Made by a program: the position numbers and the translations under genes | Assembly: GCA_033239525.1 (NCBI GenBank) | Contig: BSYO01000009.1 | Span: 15,521,299 to 15,585,298 of the forward strand | Source of the DNA: Nepenthes gracilis | Lineage: Eukaryota > Streptophyta > Magnoliopsida > Caryophyllales > Nepenthaceae | DNA length: 64,000 nt | Direction of reading: 5' to 3' | In this document: one piece after another, positions 34,636 to 47,464 of the stretch | How the letters are laid out: the number at the start of each line of letters is the position of its first letter | How positions within the stretch are numbered: the stretch's first letter is position 1 | The notes under the pieces: generated by a model | The model's input: the letters and a program-made list of their open reading frames with translations, nothing else | Databases searched by the model: none | What the model was told of the DNA's origin: nothing

Positions 34636-36737
34636 TGTAAGGTTCGAATTTAGATTTCGTCTTAATCATGATCAATTAAATCAAGATAATTAAAATTGAG
34701 AGTAAAGAAAGAAGAAATTTGGGTCAAAAATTAATATTAGATCAGGTTATATTGAATTGATGGATATTTAATCGTACGCCCATGTGTGGGATGATAGAGA
34801 GGTCGTACTTGAAGGACGCTTGATTAGAGTTTGAGCAAACTTTTTAGTGTTTTTGCACTCGATGTATGTCCGAGGGAACACTCAAGTGTGTTTTCTAGTG
34901 GGATTAGCACTCGATGTGCACCACTCAATTTGGTCGTAGCGCTTGACATATGCTTGATGCACGTTCGAGCACTAGTTTAGTATATATAACATGTTCGATT
35001 GAATTTCGGTCATTTCTCTACCAGATTTCAGAGAGGAGAGAGAAGGAGAAGATGAGAAGAGAGATAAAGAGAGAGAAAAAGTTAGAGAAGATCAATTCAA
35101 GTGATTTCAAGAAAACTTTTAGTCAGATTTAAGCTAAGGTAAGTATATTCCAAATCTTATTTTCTTTGTTACTATTTATTTTTTTTATTTTTTAGAGTAT
35201 TTTTTATTTTAAATACTCATACATAACATAATTTTATAGTTAATATATTTATATTTAACATGTATTTAACATATTTATAAAAATGTATACAATTTACGTC
35301 TAAATGTATATATATTAAATTATTTAGCTGATTTTTACAAGTGCCTCTCATATATGTTTTGAATTTATGATATAATATTCTTTCATATTTAATTTTCATG
35401 TCTAAAAGCTTCTTCATGTCAAATTTATAGAAAATATACTCTACATGTTTTAAAAATTTAATAAAATTGCCCTACAAGTTTGCTTAAGAGATGAAACTTC
35501 TGTAATATCTTAAGGATGCTAATTTTTTTTATAATGTATTGTATAATCTGTTGTAGATTTTAGAAAGTAGCCTCTTTTAAAGGATTGATAGAATCGATAG
35601 AATGTTAAGAATACATGTTAAGAATTGATAGAATTTTGAAGAAAAATTCTATATTAATTTAAGAATTAAGAATATTTTCTTTAGATTGAAAAAATATAAG
35701 AATTATAAAATATTGTGTTGAATTTTTATATGTATAAGTATCGAATCATTGTAATAAGTTTAACGAGTGGTATATTATGGCATGCCTTAATATATTATAA
35801 TGGTAATCGAGATTTAAATCTATCATCCGCAGATTAAAGTGACATTCAAATTTATATATAAAGTTATATATATGGAGACTCACTTATGAGTTTTGAATAG
35901 TAGTGGATGACTTTTGATTGTGTAAAAATACATATAACTCGAGTTTTGATTATCTACTTCTTTAGTCGGTGAGATTATACTATCCATTGTTCCCTAAGAA
36001 CTATATATATGAGTATGATTACATTGTATGAATTTGAATGAGAATATGAACAAAAGTATTTATAAAGGCATGCATAATTGTCATAAAAATTTATGTCATT
36101 ATATCTAAATTTAATTTACAATCCTTTCGATATATTTTCAATGCAAATCACATGTTAAATTATATAAAATTATACGTTTTACTAAACTTTTGGTTCATCC
36201 TATTTCTATTTTTCACTAAACCCTTCAAATGAAAAGTTTGGATATTTGTAGGATGATCAAGATTGGAGGAGAAATTGTTCAAAAAAATTAGAAATAAAAA
36301 TTATAAAAGATTTTATGTTGTATGTAAATTTTTGGACAGTAGTTTAATATTTATGTTATTCGAAAAAGAAGTTATGTAAAAGAGTGGACATGAGATCAAG
36401 GATGTAATTTATATTAATTTGTATTTATAGAGTCATAGGATGTCAGTTTGTCCGATAGTTAGACAGCAATGGTATTCAGTTATATCAAGTTAATTACTTT
36501 GATTTTATTTTAAATTAAATATGACTCCTTACTTATGGTCTGACGTCATAATTTGATCGGTATTGGAGCAACATGATGACGTGGCATTTTTTTGGTCATA
36601 TGTTCAGGTTATATTATTTTATTTGGTTAGTCGAGATATCGATATTAAATTTACGTTCATGGTTAATTGGGTTACTAATTGGAGAATTATTAATCTTGAT
36701 AATTATTAATTTTAGGAATAGACATTGGGATGTGACA
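34636..36737 (+). repeat. 5' LTR of the nested Tekay-like element
   Basis: 2,102 bp, colinear with 41270-43395. Shared blocks include CGCTTGATTAGAGTTTGAG / TGCTTGATTAGAGTCTAAA, TAGTTTAGTATATATA, GAATTTCGGTCATTTCT, CAGCAATGGTATTCAGTTAT and TTGGGATGTGACA / TTGGGACGTGACA. The TATA-like element is TAGTATATATAACATG near 34979. Chance frames at 34950 and 35217 are LTR artefacts. Confidence 0.9.
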
Positions 36738-36879
36738 GAGTTAAAATGATATTAGAGAAGTCGTAAGGAGGGTGTCATATTTGGTTTAAGGATCTAATGT
36801 GATTAGCTATTTTGTGATAGGATTGAAAGATATCGTTAGAACAAGGTGAGGTATTGGACCCAACCCTCGCCTCGTCTAA

Positions 36880-37790
36880 GAAAAGGAGCATTTGGCCATC
36901 ATGGCAAAAATGGTGGACGTGATAAAATCTATGGCTCGAGGATCCCATTACCTGGAGTTGGCAATGGTAAATCCCGCAACAACTGCTTATGATCACTTTA
37001 TTAATGAAAGGGTGCTAGAATTTATGAGTAATCCAAACACTATGAAGACAGAGATTTGGATCCGTTAGATCGAGAAAGTTTTTGTCGTGATTCGATGCCT
37101 AGAGGAGGATAAGGTCATGTTCGCCTCATATAAGCTGGAAGGAAAGGTGGACCATTGGTGGTCGATGAAGAAACGAGTAATGGGATTGAAGAATGAAAAA
37201 ATTTCTTGGGACACGTTTGTAGAAACCTTTATGGATAAGTATTTTCCGATGAGTTTGAAAGAATAGGAGCATGAATTTGCCCATTTGTTGCAAGGGAATT
37301 GGATGGTAGAAGAATACAATGCCATGTCCACTGAGCTATCCTATTACACCCCTCATATAGTTCATGACGAGGCCTAGAAGGCAAGAAAATTTCTTCAAAG
37401 CTTAAATGACACAATCTGGAAGTAGCCGATGATATTAAAATTGAGAACCTATGGAGATGTGTTGAATCGGGCTCTCTTGTTTGAACGAGAGTTGGAAAGA
37501 GAGAAATTCTTTGAGAAAAAGTCAACTACCGTAGAGGCCAGAGTTCGAGATTCGGAAGATCTCATAAGAGGTCAAAGTCGACAGATAATGAAAAAAAAGG
37601 AGCTAAAATTTAAGGTGTGCCAGAACCTCCACACGTAATGCCTGTGTGCCCTTGTTGTGAAAAGTTTTATGGAAATAGGCCATGTTATAAAATCTAGGGA
37701 GTGTGCTTCAATTGCAGTCAATCCGGCCATATGATTAAGGACTTCCCTCATCTATCAAGGTAAACAACGAGGAAGTCAAGTGCTTCGAAA
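36880..37790 (+). pseudogene. Gypsy gag with zinc knuckle
   Basis: Gag forms the particle and binds RNA. The capsid-like domain reads WIRxIEKVFVVIRCLEEDKV, then YKLEGKVDHWWSMKKRVMG, SWDTFVETFMDKYFPMSLKE, HLLQGNWMVEEYNAMSTELS and ARKFLQSLND, the standard order of plant retrotransposon gag. The C-terminal knuckle at about 37704-37746 reads CFNCSQSGHMIKDF, with the last zinc ligand Cys changed to Phe. Stops at several points break the frame (for example after WIR and before EHEFAHLL). Confidence 0.88.
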
Positions 37791-37799
37791 ATAGCTTTT

Positions 37800-38120
37800 A
37801 CAGTGACAGTCCAAGATGCGGATGCATCGGCCACAAGAGTTGAAGGTAAACTCACAATTTTTCAAACTTCAACTCGTGTACTTTTCGATTTGAGGCCAAC
37901 ACATTCAATTGTGTCTCCTAAATTTATCCGTTATTCGATGTCATCCTCGAGAATTATAGATTTTTTATTGATAATGTCAGCACCCAAGGGATTATTTTTT
38001 GTCACGGACATTGTGTACCCCAAGTGTGTTGTTGGGGTTAATAGGTTAGAGTCGGTAGTAGATTTAATTTTATTAAAAATTCATGATTTTGATATAATCT
38101 TAGGTATGGATTGACTAGCT
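37800..38120 (+). pseudogene. Gypsy aspartic protease
   Basis: A 103-codon open stretch reads VEGKLTIFQTSTRVLFDLRP, then THSIVSPKFIRY, and ends DFDIILGMD, the normal end of the plant gypsy protease. The catalytic DSGATHSF motif is here DLRPTHSI: the aspartate is kept but Ser-Gly is lost, so it is probably inactive. Confidence 0.85.
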
Positions 38121-38399
38121 AGTTATCATACAAGTATAGACTATTTTCATTAGATTGTATATTTTACAATTTCGGAATGTGAACCTTTCCATTCTCAAGG
38201 AGTGATGCATAAAAAATTCCCATACAAGATTTCGGCATTACATGCTCACTATTTGATGAAGAGTGGATAATAAACCTATTTGGCTTATGCAAGCATGATT
38301 GGGAGCCATATTGTTCCAACGAATGGTATACCGGTGGTATATAAATTTGAGGATATTGTTTCAGAAGATCTTCTGGGACTATTGCCAAATAGGGAGATT

Positions 38400-39560
38400 G
38401 AATTTAAAATTGAGATGATGCCTTGAGTGACACCTATATAAAAGATCCCCTATAGAATGGCACCATCGGAGTTCAAAGAATTAAAACAACAATTACAAGA
38501 GCTGCTAGAGAAGGATTTCATCCAGCCAAATATATCCCCATGGGGTGCCCTGGTATTATTCATGAAGAAGGATGATGCATTTATGCGGCTGTGTACAGAC
38601 TACCGGGAGTTTAACAAGATTGTTATAAAAAATAAATACCAATTATTGAGAATTGATAATTTATTTGATCAATTATCAGGGGATTAAGTATTTTTAAAGA
38701 TTGATTTTTATTTTAATTATCATCAATTGAGGATTAGGAAGGAATATATTGCAAAGACAGCTTTTCGAATGAGGTATGTGTATTACAAGTTTGTAGTTTA
38801 CCTTTTAGGTTGACTAACGTCCCTCTAACTTTTATATACTTGATGAACCAAGTATTCCAACCCTATCTTGATAAGTTCATGGTTATGTTTATTGTTAACA
38901 TTTTGATATACTCAAGAAGCTATAAAGAACGCGAGATGCACCTAAAAATTGTACTCTAAACGCTTTGTGAAAGGAGCTTATGTGCCAAGCTGAAAAAATA
39001 TAAGTTTTCACTTGAAAAAGTTATATTTTTTGGCCATGTCATTTCAAAGGGAGGATTTCGGTTGATCTCAAGAAGGTTAAAATTGTAATTAATTGGAGTC
39101 GACCAACAACAATGACCGAAGTTAAAAGCTTTTTAGGAATGACAAGTTATTATCAAAGATTTGTGGAGAAGTTTTCTAGAATTGCTATGCCACTAACCCA
39201 ATTAATGCAGAAGGAAGTTAGATTCAATTGGATGGAGGATTGTGAAAGGAATTTCGAAGAGTTGAAGGACTGTGTAATGACAACCTCAATTTTGACAATT
39301 TTCGAAGGATTCAAAGGATTTGTAGTTTATTATGATATATCTAAGATTGAACTAGGATGTATCTTAATGCAATATGGAAAAGTAATTGCATATAGATTGA
39401 GGCAATTGAATATGTATAAAAGGAATTATCCAATGCATGATCTAGAATTAGAGGCAGTGATCTTTACGCTAAAAATTTGTAAACATTATCTATATGAAGA
39501 AAAAATTTTTGGTGTATTCAGATTACAAGAGTCTAAAGTATTTGTTCTCTAAAAAAGAAT
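38400..39560 (+). pseudogene. Gypsy reverse transcriptase and RNase H
   Basis: RT begins [20 protein letters not shown] with [32 protein letters not shown] and [11 protein letters not shown]. The catalytic box FIDDIL near 38888 is FIVNIL, losing both aspartates. The thumb is SFLGMTSYYQRFVEKFSRIA. RNase H reads FVVYYDISKIELGCILMQYG, then YPMHDLELEAVIFTLKICKH. Stops and frameshifts occur between 38690 and 39110, while 39112-39552 is open for 146 codons. Confidence 0.92.
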
Positions 39561-39839
39561 TAAACATGAGATAGAGGAGATAGATGGATTTCGTAAAAGA
39601 TTATAATTGTGAGATTCAATATCAATTGAAAAAGGACAGAGTAGTAGCACGTGCCCTAAGTCATCGAACGATAAATTTTGTGGCTCATTTGAAAATCAAG
39701 GAGCTAGAAATATTAGAATGTATAAAGCAATGCGATATCAAAAGATACTCCCAATATACATGAATGACATTGTCCTATTTTTAAGTGCACTAGAAAATTT
39801 TAGATAAAATTAAATGAATTCAAATGGATGATTAGTTCT

Positions 39840-41225
39840 TGGCATATATTGCCAAAGATTTGAACAGGGACTCTAGAGTGGACTTTAGTATTTAGGCCGA
39901 TGGAGTCTTGAGATTTTGGGAGTTGATACGTGTATCGGATATTGGAGAATTGAAAGAAGAAATCTTGCATGAGACTCATCGATCAAAGTACATTATCCAC
40001 ATGAGAATTATTAAAATGTATTAAGATTTGAAGAAGATATTTTGATAGCGGAATATGAAAAGATAAATAGTGGCCTATGTGGAAAGATATTTGATATGCC
40101 GACAATTAGAGGCTCAGTACAAGGAGCTACTCAGCCTACTACAACCTATGCCAACCCCCAACTGAAAGTAGAAAGATATAACGATAGATTTTTGCGATGG
40201 GTTTGTTAAGAACACTGAGGGATCATGATATTTTTGGGTGATTGTAGATTGGCTCACTAAGTTAGCTCATTTTATAGCCATTCAGATGACATTTTCTAGA
40301 GATTAACTGGCGAAAATATACATTATTGAGAGGGTCAAATTGTACGGTGTGCCGACTTCCAGTGTTTCAAATCGAAACTAGAGATTTGTCTCAAAATTTT
40401 TAAAAATTTTGCATTGAGAATTGGGGACCAATCTAAAATTCAGCATAGCCTATTATCTTGAAATGGATTGACAATTGGAGCAAATGATTCAGATTCTGGA
40501 GGACATATTAAGAGTTTCGATTTTAGAAATAAAGAGAAATTGGGATGATTATCTATCATTGGCTGAATTGCATATAACAACAGCTACCAAGCAAGTAACT
40601 GTACGGCCTAATTTGAAACTTTATGTGGAAGAAAATGTTGTTCCTTGATTCATTGGGCAGAGACCAGCGATCTGAGACTTTTGGAACCAGAGGTTATATA
40701 TTAAACAACTGACAAGGTTCGTTTGATTCGTGAATGATTAAAGGTTGTCCAAAGTTGACTAAAAAGTTATGTTAATTGGAGGAGATCGGAGTTGAGTTTC
40801 ATTGTTAGAGACCATGTATTTCTAAAAATATCTCTATCTAAGGGAATTTTGAGATTTGGGATTAAAGAAAATTAAAATCGAGTTTTATTAGACAGCTTGA
40901 GATTTTAGAGAAAATCAATAAAATAGCCTACAGATTGGCTCTACTACTAAATTTGGGAGACTTTCTCAAAGTGTTCCATGCATTGATACTTCAGAAGTAT
41001 ATTTTTGACACATCGCACATCATTGAATACAAGTCATTATGGATAAACGAAGATCTGACGTACATTGATGAACCAGTTTAGATTTTGGGAAGAAAAGATC
41101 AAGTGTTTCGGACGAAGGTAATTATATCGGTTAAAACCTTGTGGATGAACTATTCATATAAAAAGTCACATGGAAAAGAGAAGATGAGATCCTGGAGAAG
41201 TACCCGCACTTATTTCTTTGATAAG
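39840..41225 (+). pseudogene. Gypsy integrase and C-terminal tail
   Basis: The zinc-binding N-terminus (ETHRSKYIIH, then RYLICRQLEAQYKE) and the core (ITIDFCDGFVKNTEGS, VIVDWLTKLAHFIAI, YIIERVKLYGVPTS) are recognisable near 39960-40370. The later core (LEDILRVSILEIKRNWDDYL, LAELHITTATKQ) is at 40495-40600. The tail near 41160-41220 matches the Tekay C-terminus only loosely. Many stops occur. The second core aspartate region reads SVSNRNxRFVS where SDRDPRFTS is expected. Confidence 0.85.
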
Positions 41226-41269
41226 GTATATGAAATTTCAAGGATGAAATTTTGTTAAGTAGGGATAAA

Positions 41270-43395
41270 TGTAAGGTTTGAATTTAAATTTTATTTTAAT
41301 CATGATTAATTAAGTCAAGAAAATTAAAATTAAGGTTAAAGGAAGAGAAAAATTTGGGTCAAAAGTTAAGATTAAATTAGGTCACATTGAGTTAATGGAT
41401 GCCTGACTGACGTTTGATGCTCGTCCATAAGTGGGATGGTAAGAGGTCATGCCTGAAAGGTGCTTGATTAGAGTCTAAATGTACTTTCTAGTTTACTCGC
41501 ACTTGATGCACACTCGTGGGAATGCCCGAGAGCACTTTCTAGTGGGATCGTGCTCAACGTGCCCGAGTGGCACTCGTGCGCCACTCAATTTGGCCATGGC
41601 GCCTAACGCATGCTCTAATGCTAGTTTAGTATATATATTAGGTTTGGTTGAATTTCGGTCATTTCTATACTTAATTTGAGACAAGAAAGAAGGAGAAATG
41701 GGCAAGAGAGAGAAAGAGGGAGGAAGTTAGAGAAGGCCTGCTCAAGTGATTTTAAGGAAGAATTTGGTAAGATTTAAGATAAGACAAGTGTATTTCAAAT
41801 CTATTTTCCTTTATTGCTATTCTTTCTTCACTTCTCTGAATATTTATTATTTTAAATATATTTATACATGATATAATTTTATATTAAGATATTTATATTT
41901 AATAGGCATGTAAAATTTTTCTTATTTTTTTGTAAAAATATATAAATTTATATCTAAATCTATGTATATTAAAGTATTCAACTGGTTTCTCCAATTGCCT
42001 CTCATGTATGTTTTGAATTTGTGATATAATAATCTTCCATATTTGAGTTTCATGTATAAAAGTTCCTGTATGTAAAATTTATAGAAAATACACTCTACAT
42101 GTTATGAGAATTTATTAAAATTGCCCTAAATGTTTGTTCAATAGATGAAACTACTGAAATATTTTAAAGTTGCTAATTTTTCTATAATAAATTGTACAAT
42201 TTGTTATAAATTTTAGAAAACAGCCTTTTTAAAAATATCTATAAGTTCCTGCACATTTTTATATAATACATGTTATAAATTGATAGAATTTTGAAAAAAA
42301 AAAACTCTACAAGAAAATAATAATTAATGATATTTTCTCTAGATTGAGAAAATACAAGAATTATGAAGTATTGTATAAAATTTTTATAAGTATAGGTATC
42401 AAACCATTATAATAAATTTAGGGGGCAGTATGTTATAACTTGCCTTAATATACTATAGTAGTAATCAAAGTCTAAACTTATCTTTCGTGGGTATAAGCGA
42501 CGCTCAGTCTTATCTATAGGTTATATATATATGGCGGCCCACCTATAAGTTTTAAATAGTAGCGTATAATCTTTGATTGTATGGAATCAAATATAACCCA
42601 AGTTTCGATTATCTATTCCTTTCCTCGATGAGGCCCTACTAGTTGTTGATCCCTAAGAACTACGTTTATGAGCTTGTTTACATTGTATGAATTTGAATGA
42701 AACTATAAATAGAAAAGTTTGATAGGTTGTGAATAATTATTATAAAAATTCATATTATTACATCTGACTTTAATTTACAGTCATTTTGATATATTTTTAA
42801 TACAAATTACACGTTAAATTAAATAAAATTACATGCTTTGTTGAGTTTTCGTCTCATTTTCATTTCTATTTTTTAATAATCCCTTCAGATGAATGGTTTA
42901 GATACTTGTATGATGATTAGGATTGAAGGAGCAAATATTCAAGGAAATTAGAAATTAGAGATATGAAATATTTGATGTTGTATTTAAATTTTTGAACAAT
43001 AGTTAGTATTTATGTTATTTGGAAGAATGGTTATGTATAAGAGTTGACATGAGATAATGGATATAGTTAATGTTATTTTTGATTTGTAGAGTCGTGGAAT
43101 ATCGATTTGTCTGACAATTGGACAGCAATGGTATTCAGTTATATTGAGTTCATTACTCTAATTTTATTCTACATTAGACGAGACTCCTTACATGTGGTCA
43201 AGAATCATGGTTTGGTCAATGTCAGAGTCACATAATGACGTGATATTTTTCGAATCCTGATTCAAATTATATTATTTTATTTGGTCAATTGCGATATTGA
43301 CATAAAATTTACCTCCATAGTTAATTGGATTATTAATTAGATAATTATTAATGTCAATAATTATTAGTTTCTTAAATAGGTATTGGGACGTGACA
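41270..43395 (+). repeat. 3' LTR of the nested Tekay-like element
   Basis: 2,126 bp, partner of 34636-36737. It starts TGTAAGGTTTGAATTT after TAAGTAGGGATAAA and ends TTGGGACGTGACA. Opposed short frames at 41479-41705 lie over a GC-rich CACTCGTG-type word repeat that also exists in the other copy. Confidence 0.9.
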
Positions 43396-43399
43396 AAGA

Positions 43400-44660
43400 A
43401 AGTCTATCTTAGAAGGAATTCAACACCAATCGAGAATTTTGGAGGCCCTAGAAGCATCTCTCTGTAAAAATCGTTCTAACCTTAAAGGACATCAAAATTT
43501 TGAGACTAGGGAAAAGAGACCTAAATGAAGCAATCCTCGGTATACCCAGGACAGAGGACATCCCTCGATTCAAGAGGAGGGGTCATGCAGTAGCATGCCA
43601 AAGACCCTTCCAGTTAAGTAGGCGCCTTGTACTTCTATAAATCATTTGAAGTTAATGACGTTCCTTAATGCCATGAGGATAGCCACTACAACTAAAGTGG
43701 AGGAGAGATTAAAGCAAACAAAACAACAACTTTTCTGTGGGAGCATCACCGATTAAACGTCTGAACTAGGAGATACACCATTCACTTCGGAGATCAAGGC
43801 CTATCAACTTTGCCAAAATTTAAAATGTCTTTATTGAATCCTTGTGATCGAATCTCTGACCCAATGGACCATTTGGACCAATTTTGGATGCTCCTCGGCT
43901 TCTAGAACTTTGTGGATGTTGCATTGTGCCTCTATTTTTATTTGACTATTAAGGGAGATGCAATAATTTGGTTCTATAGGTTTGCACCGAATTCTATTAA
44001 ATCCTTTTAGGAACTAATAGATCAGTTCTTGTCACAATTCACTTTTAGTTGAAGGGAGAAGAAGTAACCCTGGCACTTCATCAGGATTCAACAGGGCTTG
44101 AATGAAAACCTGAACCTTTTTCTGATCAGATTTAACGGTGAGGCAAAGGGCATATCAAAACTCACCGATGAGGTGAAATTGAATACTTTCGTGGCCACAA
44201 TATAACCTGGTAATTTTTTAAAATATTTAGTCCAATAGGAGTTAAAGACTTTCTTAGAGGTAGAATTCATCATCCAAGCATATATTGCAGACAATGAGGC
44301 TAATGAAGTGAAGCAGTTGGAATGCTTAGAGTATGGATATTAGTTGATATCAAATAGTAGGAAAAAGAGGAATGGTGATAACTCATTTGCTTGGAATCAC
44401 AGGAAGTAACAAAGAACCTAATCGAAAGTACATGAAGAATATAAGCTGTTGAACCTTACCTCACTAAATGACATCTAGATGAATGTCTTCTTGTAAATAC
44501 AGAACAGGGAGTTCTTTAAGTGGCTAAAGCCGATCAAGAATTTCAAAAGAGGTGATCAGTCTAAGTATTATTTTTACCATTGATCTCTAGGCATAATATC
44601 AAAGACTGTCGAATGTTACAAAAAAGATAATAATAAAGGTGATTTGCAAAATTTTGTGTC
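43400..44660 (+). pseudogene. Tat-like gypsy gag
   Basis: After the nested element the outer element resumes. From about 43791: FTSEIKAYQLCQNLK, DRISDPMDHLDQFWMLLGF, FYLTIKGDAIIWFYRF, SIKSF, ELIDQFLSQFTF, then IQQGLNENLNLFLIRFNGEA and EVKLNTFVATI. This is the order of Tat-lineage gag (P-P-K-F-K, DPxDHL, LKGxAxxWF, FxxQF). Near 44560 KYYFYHQSLG resembles the KYCxFHxxxGH motif of the same lineage. Frames are broken by stops. Confidence 0.82.
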
Positions 44661-44899
44661 TACCTTGAGTAATAATAATAAAAGTGACGTGGAGCCATTT
44701 GAACAACCTCAAAATTGGGTGGAAGTTGGCATAATAAACATGATATAAATAAGGCCAACTGTAGCAAAGCTCCAAACCATTTGGAGAAAACTTCCTCTAA
44801 TAAGAGGCAAAAATTTGGGATGGAAGATACTATCATTAATTTTAATAATAACGATATGGTACATATAGTATCTCCCACTCTGACCCTCTTATTGTATTG

Positions 44900-45880
44900 G
44901 CACTTGCTTTAGACAGAGTTTTAAACTGTCAATTAAAATGAATCTTTATTGATAATAAAAGTTTAGGAAATATTCTTCATCTTGATGGCTTTGTTAAGCT
45001 AGGGTTTAAAGGAAATCAAATGCAACTATCAGATAGACCATTGTATGGGTTATATAATGAATCAAAGTAGGTATAAGGAATCCTTCAACTAGAAGTTACA
45101 TTGAAAATATATCCGAAAATAGCTTCTCATATGCTAACTTTCCTAATAGTGGATCTTTCCTCGGTTTTATGATGCTTAATAACTTTTGGGGCAGTTAACT
45201 TAGTCCCACATATAAAAATAAAATTCTCGACTAGATATGGGGTTGGAGAAATAAAAGGAGATCAAATTATTGGAAGCAATTGCTACTTAACACAAATAGG
45301 CAAGTCAACACTCTTTCAATCTATAAAAGAATTGGATTTTCGATATGAAAGTGAGCTCAATTAGGGATAGTTTAGAGAATCACTTCTCCAAATTCCTCTT
45401 AATCTAGCTAATCTAGATAAATGTGTCCAAATCGATGGGTCATTGACCTTGAGTTTATGAGAACAATTAATAGAGTTTTTGCGGAATAATTTGGACCTCT
45501 TTGCCTGGACATCCGTGAACATACAATGAAAATCAACTGAGGTGACAGTTTACAAGTTATGCCTCATTACAGGGCATAAATTGAATAGACAGAAAAGACA
45601 AAATAATTCCATGAAAAAACTCATTGCTATGCGTGAAGAAGTCAAAAAGTTTCCTGATGATAGATTCATCAAAGAGGTTCATTATCCGAACTAGTTATCT
45701 AATGTCATTCTTGTAGAAAAAAGTAACGAAAAGTGAAGGATATGCGTTAACTTACCAATGCCGATAAGGTATGTTCGAAAGACAACTTTTCATTACTGAG
45801 GACCAATCAATTGGTGGGCTCAACATCCAAATATCAATTACTAAGTTTTATGGATAATTATTTAGGCTATAATCGGATTA
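44900..45880 (+). pseudogene. Tat-like protease and first part of RT
   Basis: A decayed protease region (near 44960-45250: NILHLDGFVKLG, TLKIYPKIASHMLTFLIVD) is followed near 45480 by FLRNNLDLFAWTSVN, the conserved FAW segment before RT, and by KKFPDDRFIKEVHYPN and NVILVEKSNEKxRICVN near 45640-45750, the N-terminal RT fingers. Stops interrupt it several times. Confidence 0.75.
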
Positions 45881-45882
45881 GG

Positions 45883-46670
45883 ATGAACACAAAGGAGGAG
45901 AAGATGACTTCATTTTTAACCAATCAAGGAACTTATTATTTTATGGTTATACCATTCGGTTTAAAATATGTTCGGGCGGTATATTAAAGGCTGGTGAACA
46001 AGATATTCGAGTATCATATCAAGAAGAATATGGATGTGTATATAGATAACATGCTCATCAAAAATATATTTGCCAATGACTATACTTGTGGTCTGACCAA
46101 GACTTTTGAAGTTCTCAGAGTACCTCGTATGAAGTTAAACCTAACTAAATGTGTATTTAGAGTAACTTCCAGAAACTTTTTGGGGTTCATTGTTTCACAA
46201 TGGGTAATTGAAACAAATTCGAATAAAAAAAAAGCCGTCATGGATATGGAACCTTCTTGAAAAATTAAAAAAAATTTAGGGGTTAATAGGAAGGCTTACT
46301 ACTTTGTCTTGATTCCAAGCGAAATCAACCGAGAAATATCTACTCTTTTTCAAAGCTCCAAAATGGACAAAGACTAAGGGGTTCTAATGGCTAGAGGAGT
46401 GTCAACAAGTATTCCTAGAGTCAAAAAAGTATTTGGCAACTCCATCTCTTTTGATTTGTCCGAAGGAAGGTGAAGAATTGTACCTCTATCTAGCCATCCC
46501 TGAAACAGCATTGAGCTCTCTTCTGGTTAGAAAAGAAATCAATATGCAATAGCCAGTATATTATATTAGTAAGATTTTATTTAACATAGAGGCTCGATAT
46601 TCTCACATGGAGATGGTACCTTTAGCTTTAGTCTTTAGTGCTCGATATTATCATAGAATAGAGGCTCGAT
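45883..46670 (+). pseudogene. RT core, copy A
   Basis: It reads MNTKxEEKMTSFLTNQGTYY, FMVIPFGLKY, then MNKIFEYHIKKNMDVYIDNM at 45994, LTKTFEVLRVPRMKLNLTKC and NFLGFIVSQWVIETN. This matches Tat RT (xVYVDDMLVKS, TFEVLRxYxMKLNPxKC, FLGFxVSxRGIE). The catalytic YVDD at 46039 is YIDN, so the second aspartate is lost. RNase H-proximal sequence follows (LIGRLTTLS, FFKAPKW, EELYLYLAIPETALSSLLVR). Confidence 0.88.
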
Positions 46671-46674
46671 GTTA

Positions 46675-47464
46675 ATAAGCTTCATGGATACTTATTTAAG
46701 TTGTAACTAGATTAGGATGAACACAGAGGATGAGAAGATGACTTCATTTTTAACTGATCAAGGAACTTATTGTTTTAAGGTTATACCCTTCGGTTTAAAA
46801 TATACTGGGGCTGTATATTAAAGACTAGTGAGCAAGATATTCGAGTATCGGATCAAGAAGAATATAAAGGTGTATACAGATGACACACTTATTAGAAGTA
46901 TATTTGCCAATGCCTATACTTGTGGTCTGACTAAGACTTTTGAAGTTCTTAGAGCATATTGTATAAAGTTAAAACTAACTAAATGTTTATTTAGAGTAAC
47001 TTCCAAAAACTTTTTAGGGTTCATTGTTTCACAACAGGAAATTGAAACAAATTCGAATAAAAAACAAAAGCTGTTATGGATATGGAACCTTCTTGAATAA
47101 TTAAAAAAATTCAAGGGTTAATCGGAAGACTTACCGCTTTGTCTCGATCCCAAGCAAAATCAACCGAAAAATATCTACTATTTTTCAAAGCTCCAAAAGG
47201 GACAAAGACTAATGGGTTCCTAAGTTAGAGGAGTGTCAACAAGTATTCCGAGAGTTAAAAATTATTTGGCAACTCCAACTCTTTTGATTTGTCCGAAAGA
47301 AGGTGAGGAATTGTATCTCTATCTAACCATCCCGAAATAGCAATGAGTCTTATTCTAGTTAGAAAAGAAATTAGTATACAATAACCAATATATTATATTA
47401 GTAAGATTTTATTTGACACAGAGGCTCAATATTCTCACATGGAGATGGTACCTTTAGCTTTAGT
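46675..47464 (+). pseudogene. RT core, copy B
   Basis: Diverged from copy A: MSKIFEYRIKKNIKVYTDDT at 46828, LRAYCIKLKLTKC, SQQEIETN. The catalytic box is YTDD, so both aspartates survive here. It is followed by LIGRLTALSRSQAKSTEKYL. The copy stops abruptly at the duplication junction. Confidence 0.88.

Larger units (their letters stand above)
34636..43395 (+). mobile_element. Nested Tekay/Del-like Ty3/gypsy element
   Basis: Two LTRs of about 2.1 kb (34636-36737 and 41270-43395) both start TGTAAGGTT and end GTGACA. A decayed tRNA-Met-type primer region (ATGATATTAGAGAAG, 36747-36761) follows the first, and a purine tract (TAAGTAGGGATAAA) precedes the second. The interior is 4.5 kb with gag, protease, RT, RNase H and integrase in gypsy order, all decayed. 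A 5-bp duplication AAGGA/AAGAA flanks it. It splits the leader of the Tat-like element, so it arrived later. Confidence 0.9.
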
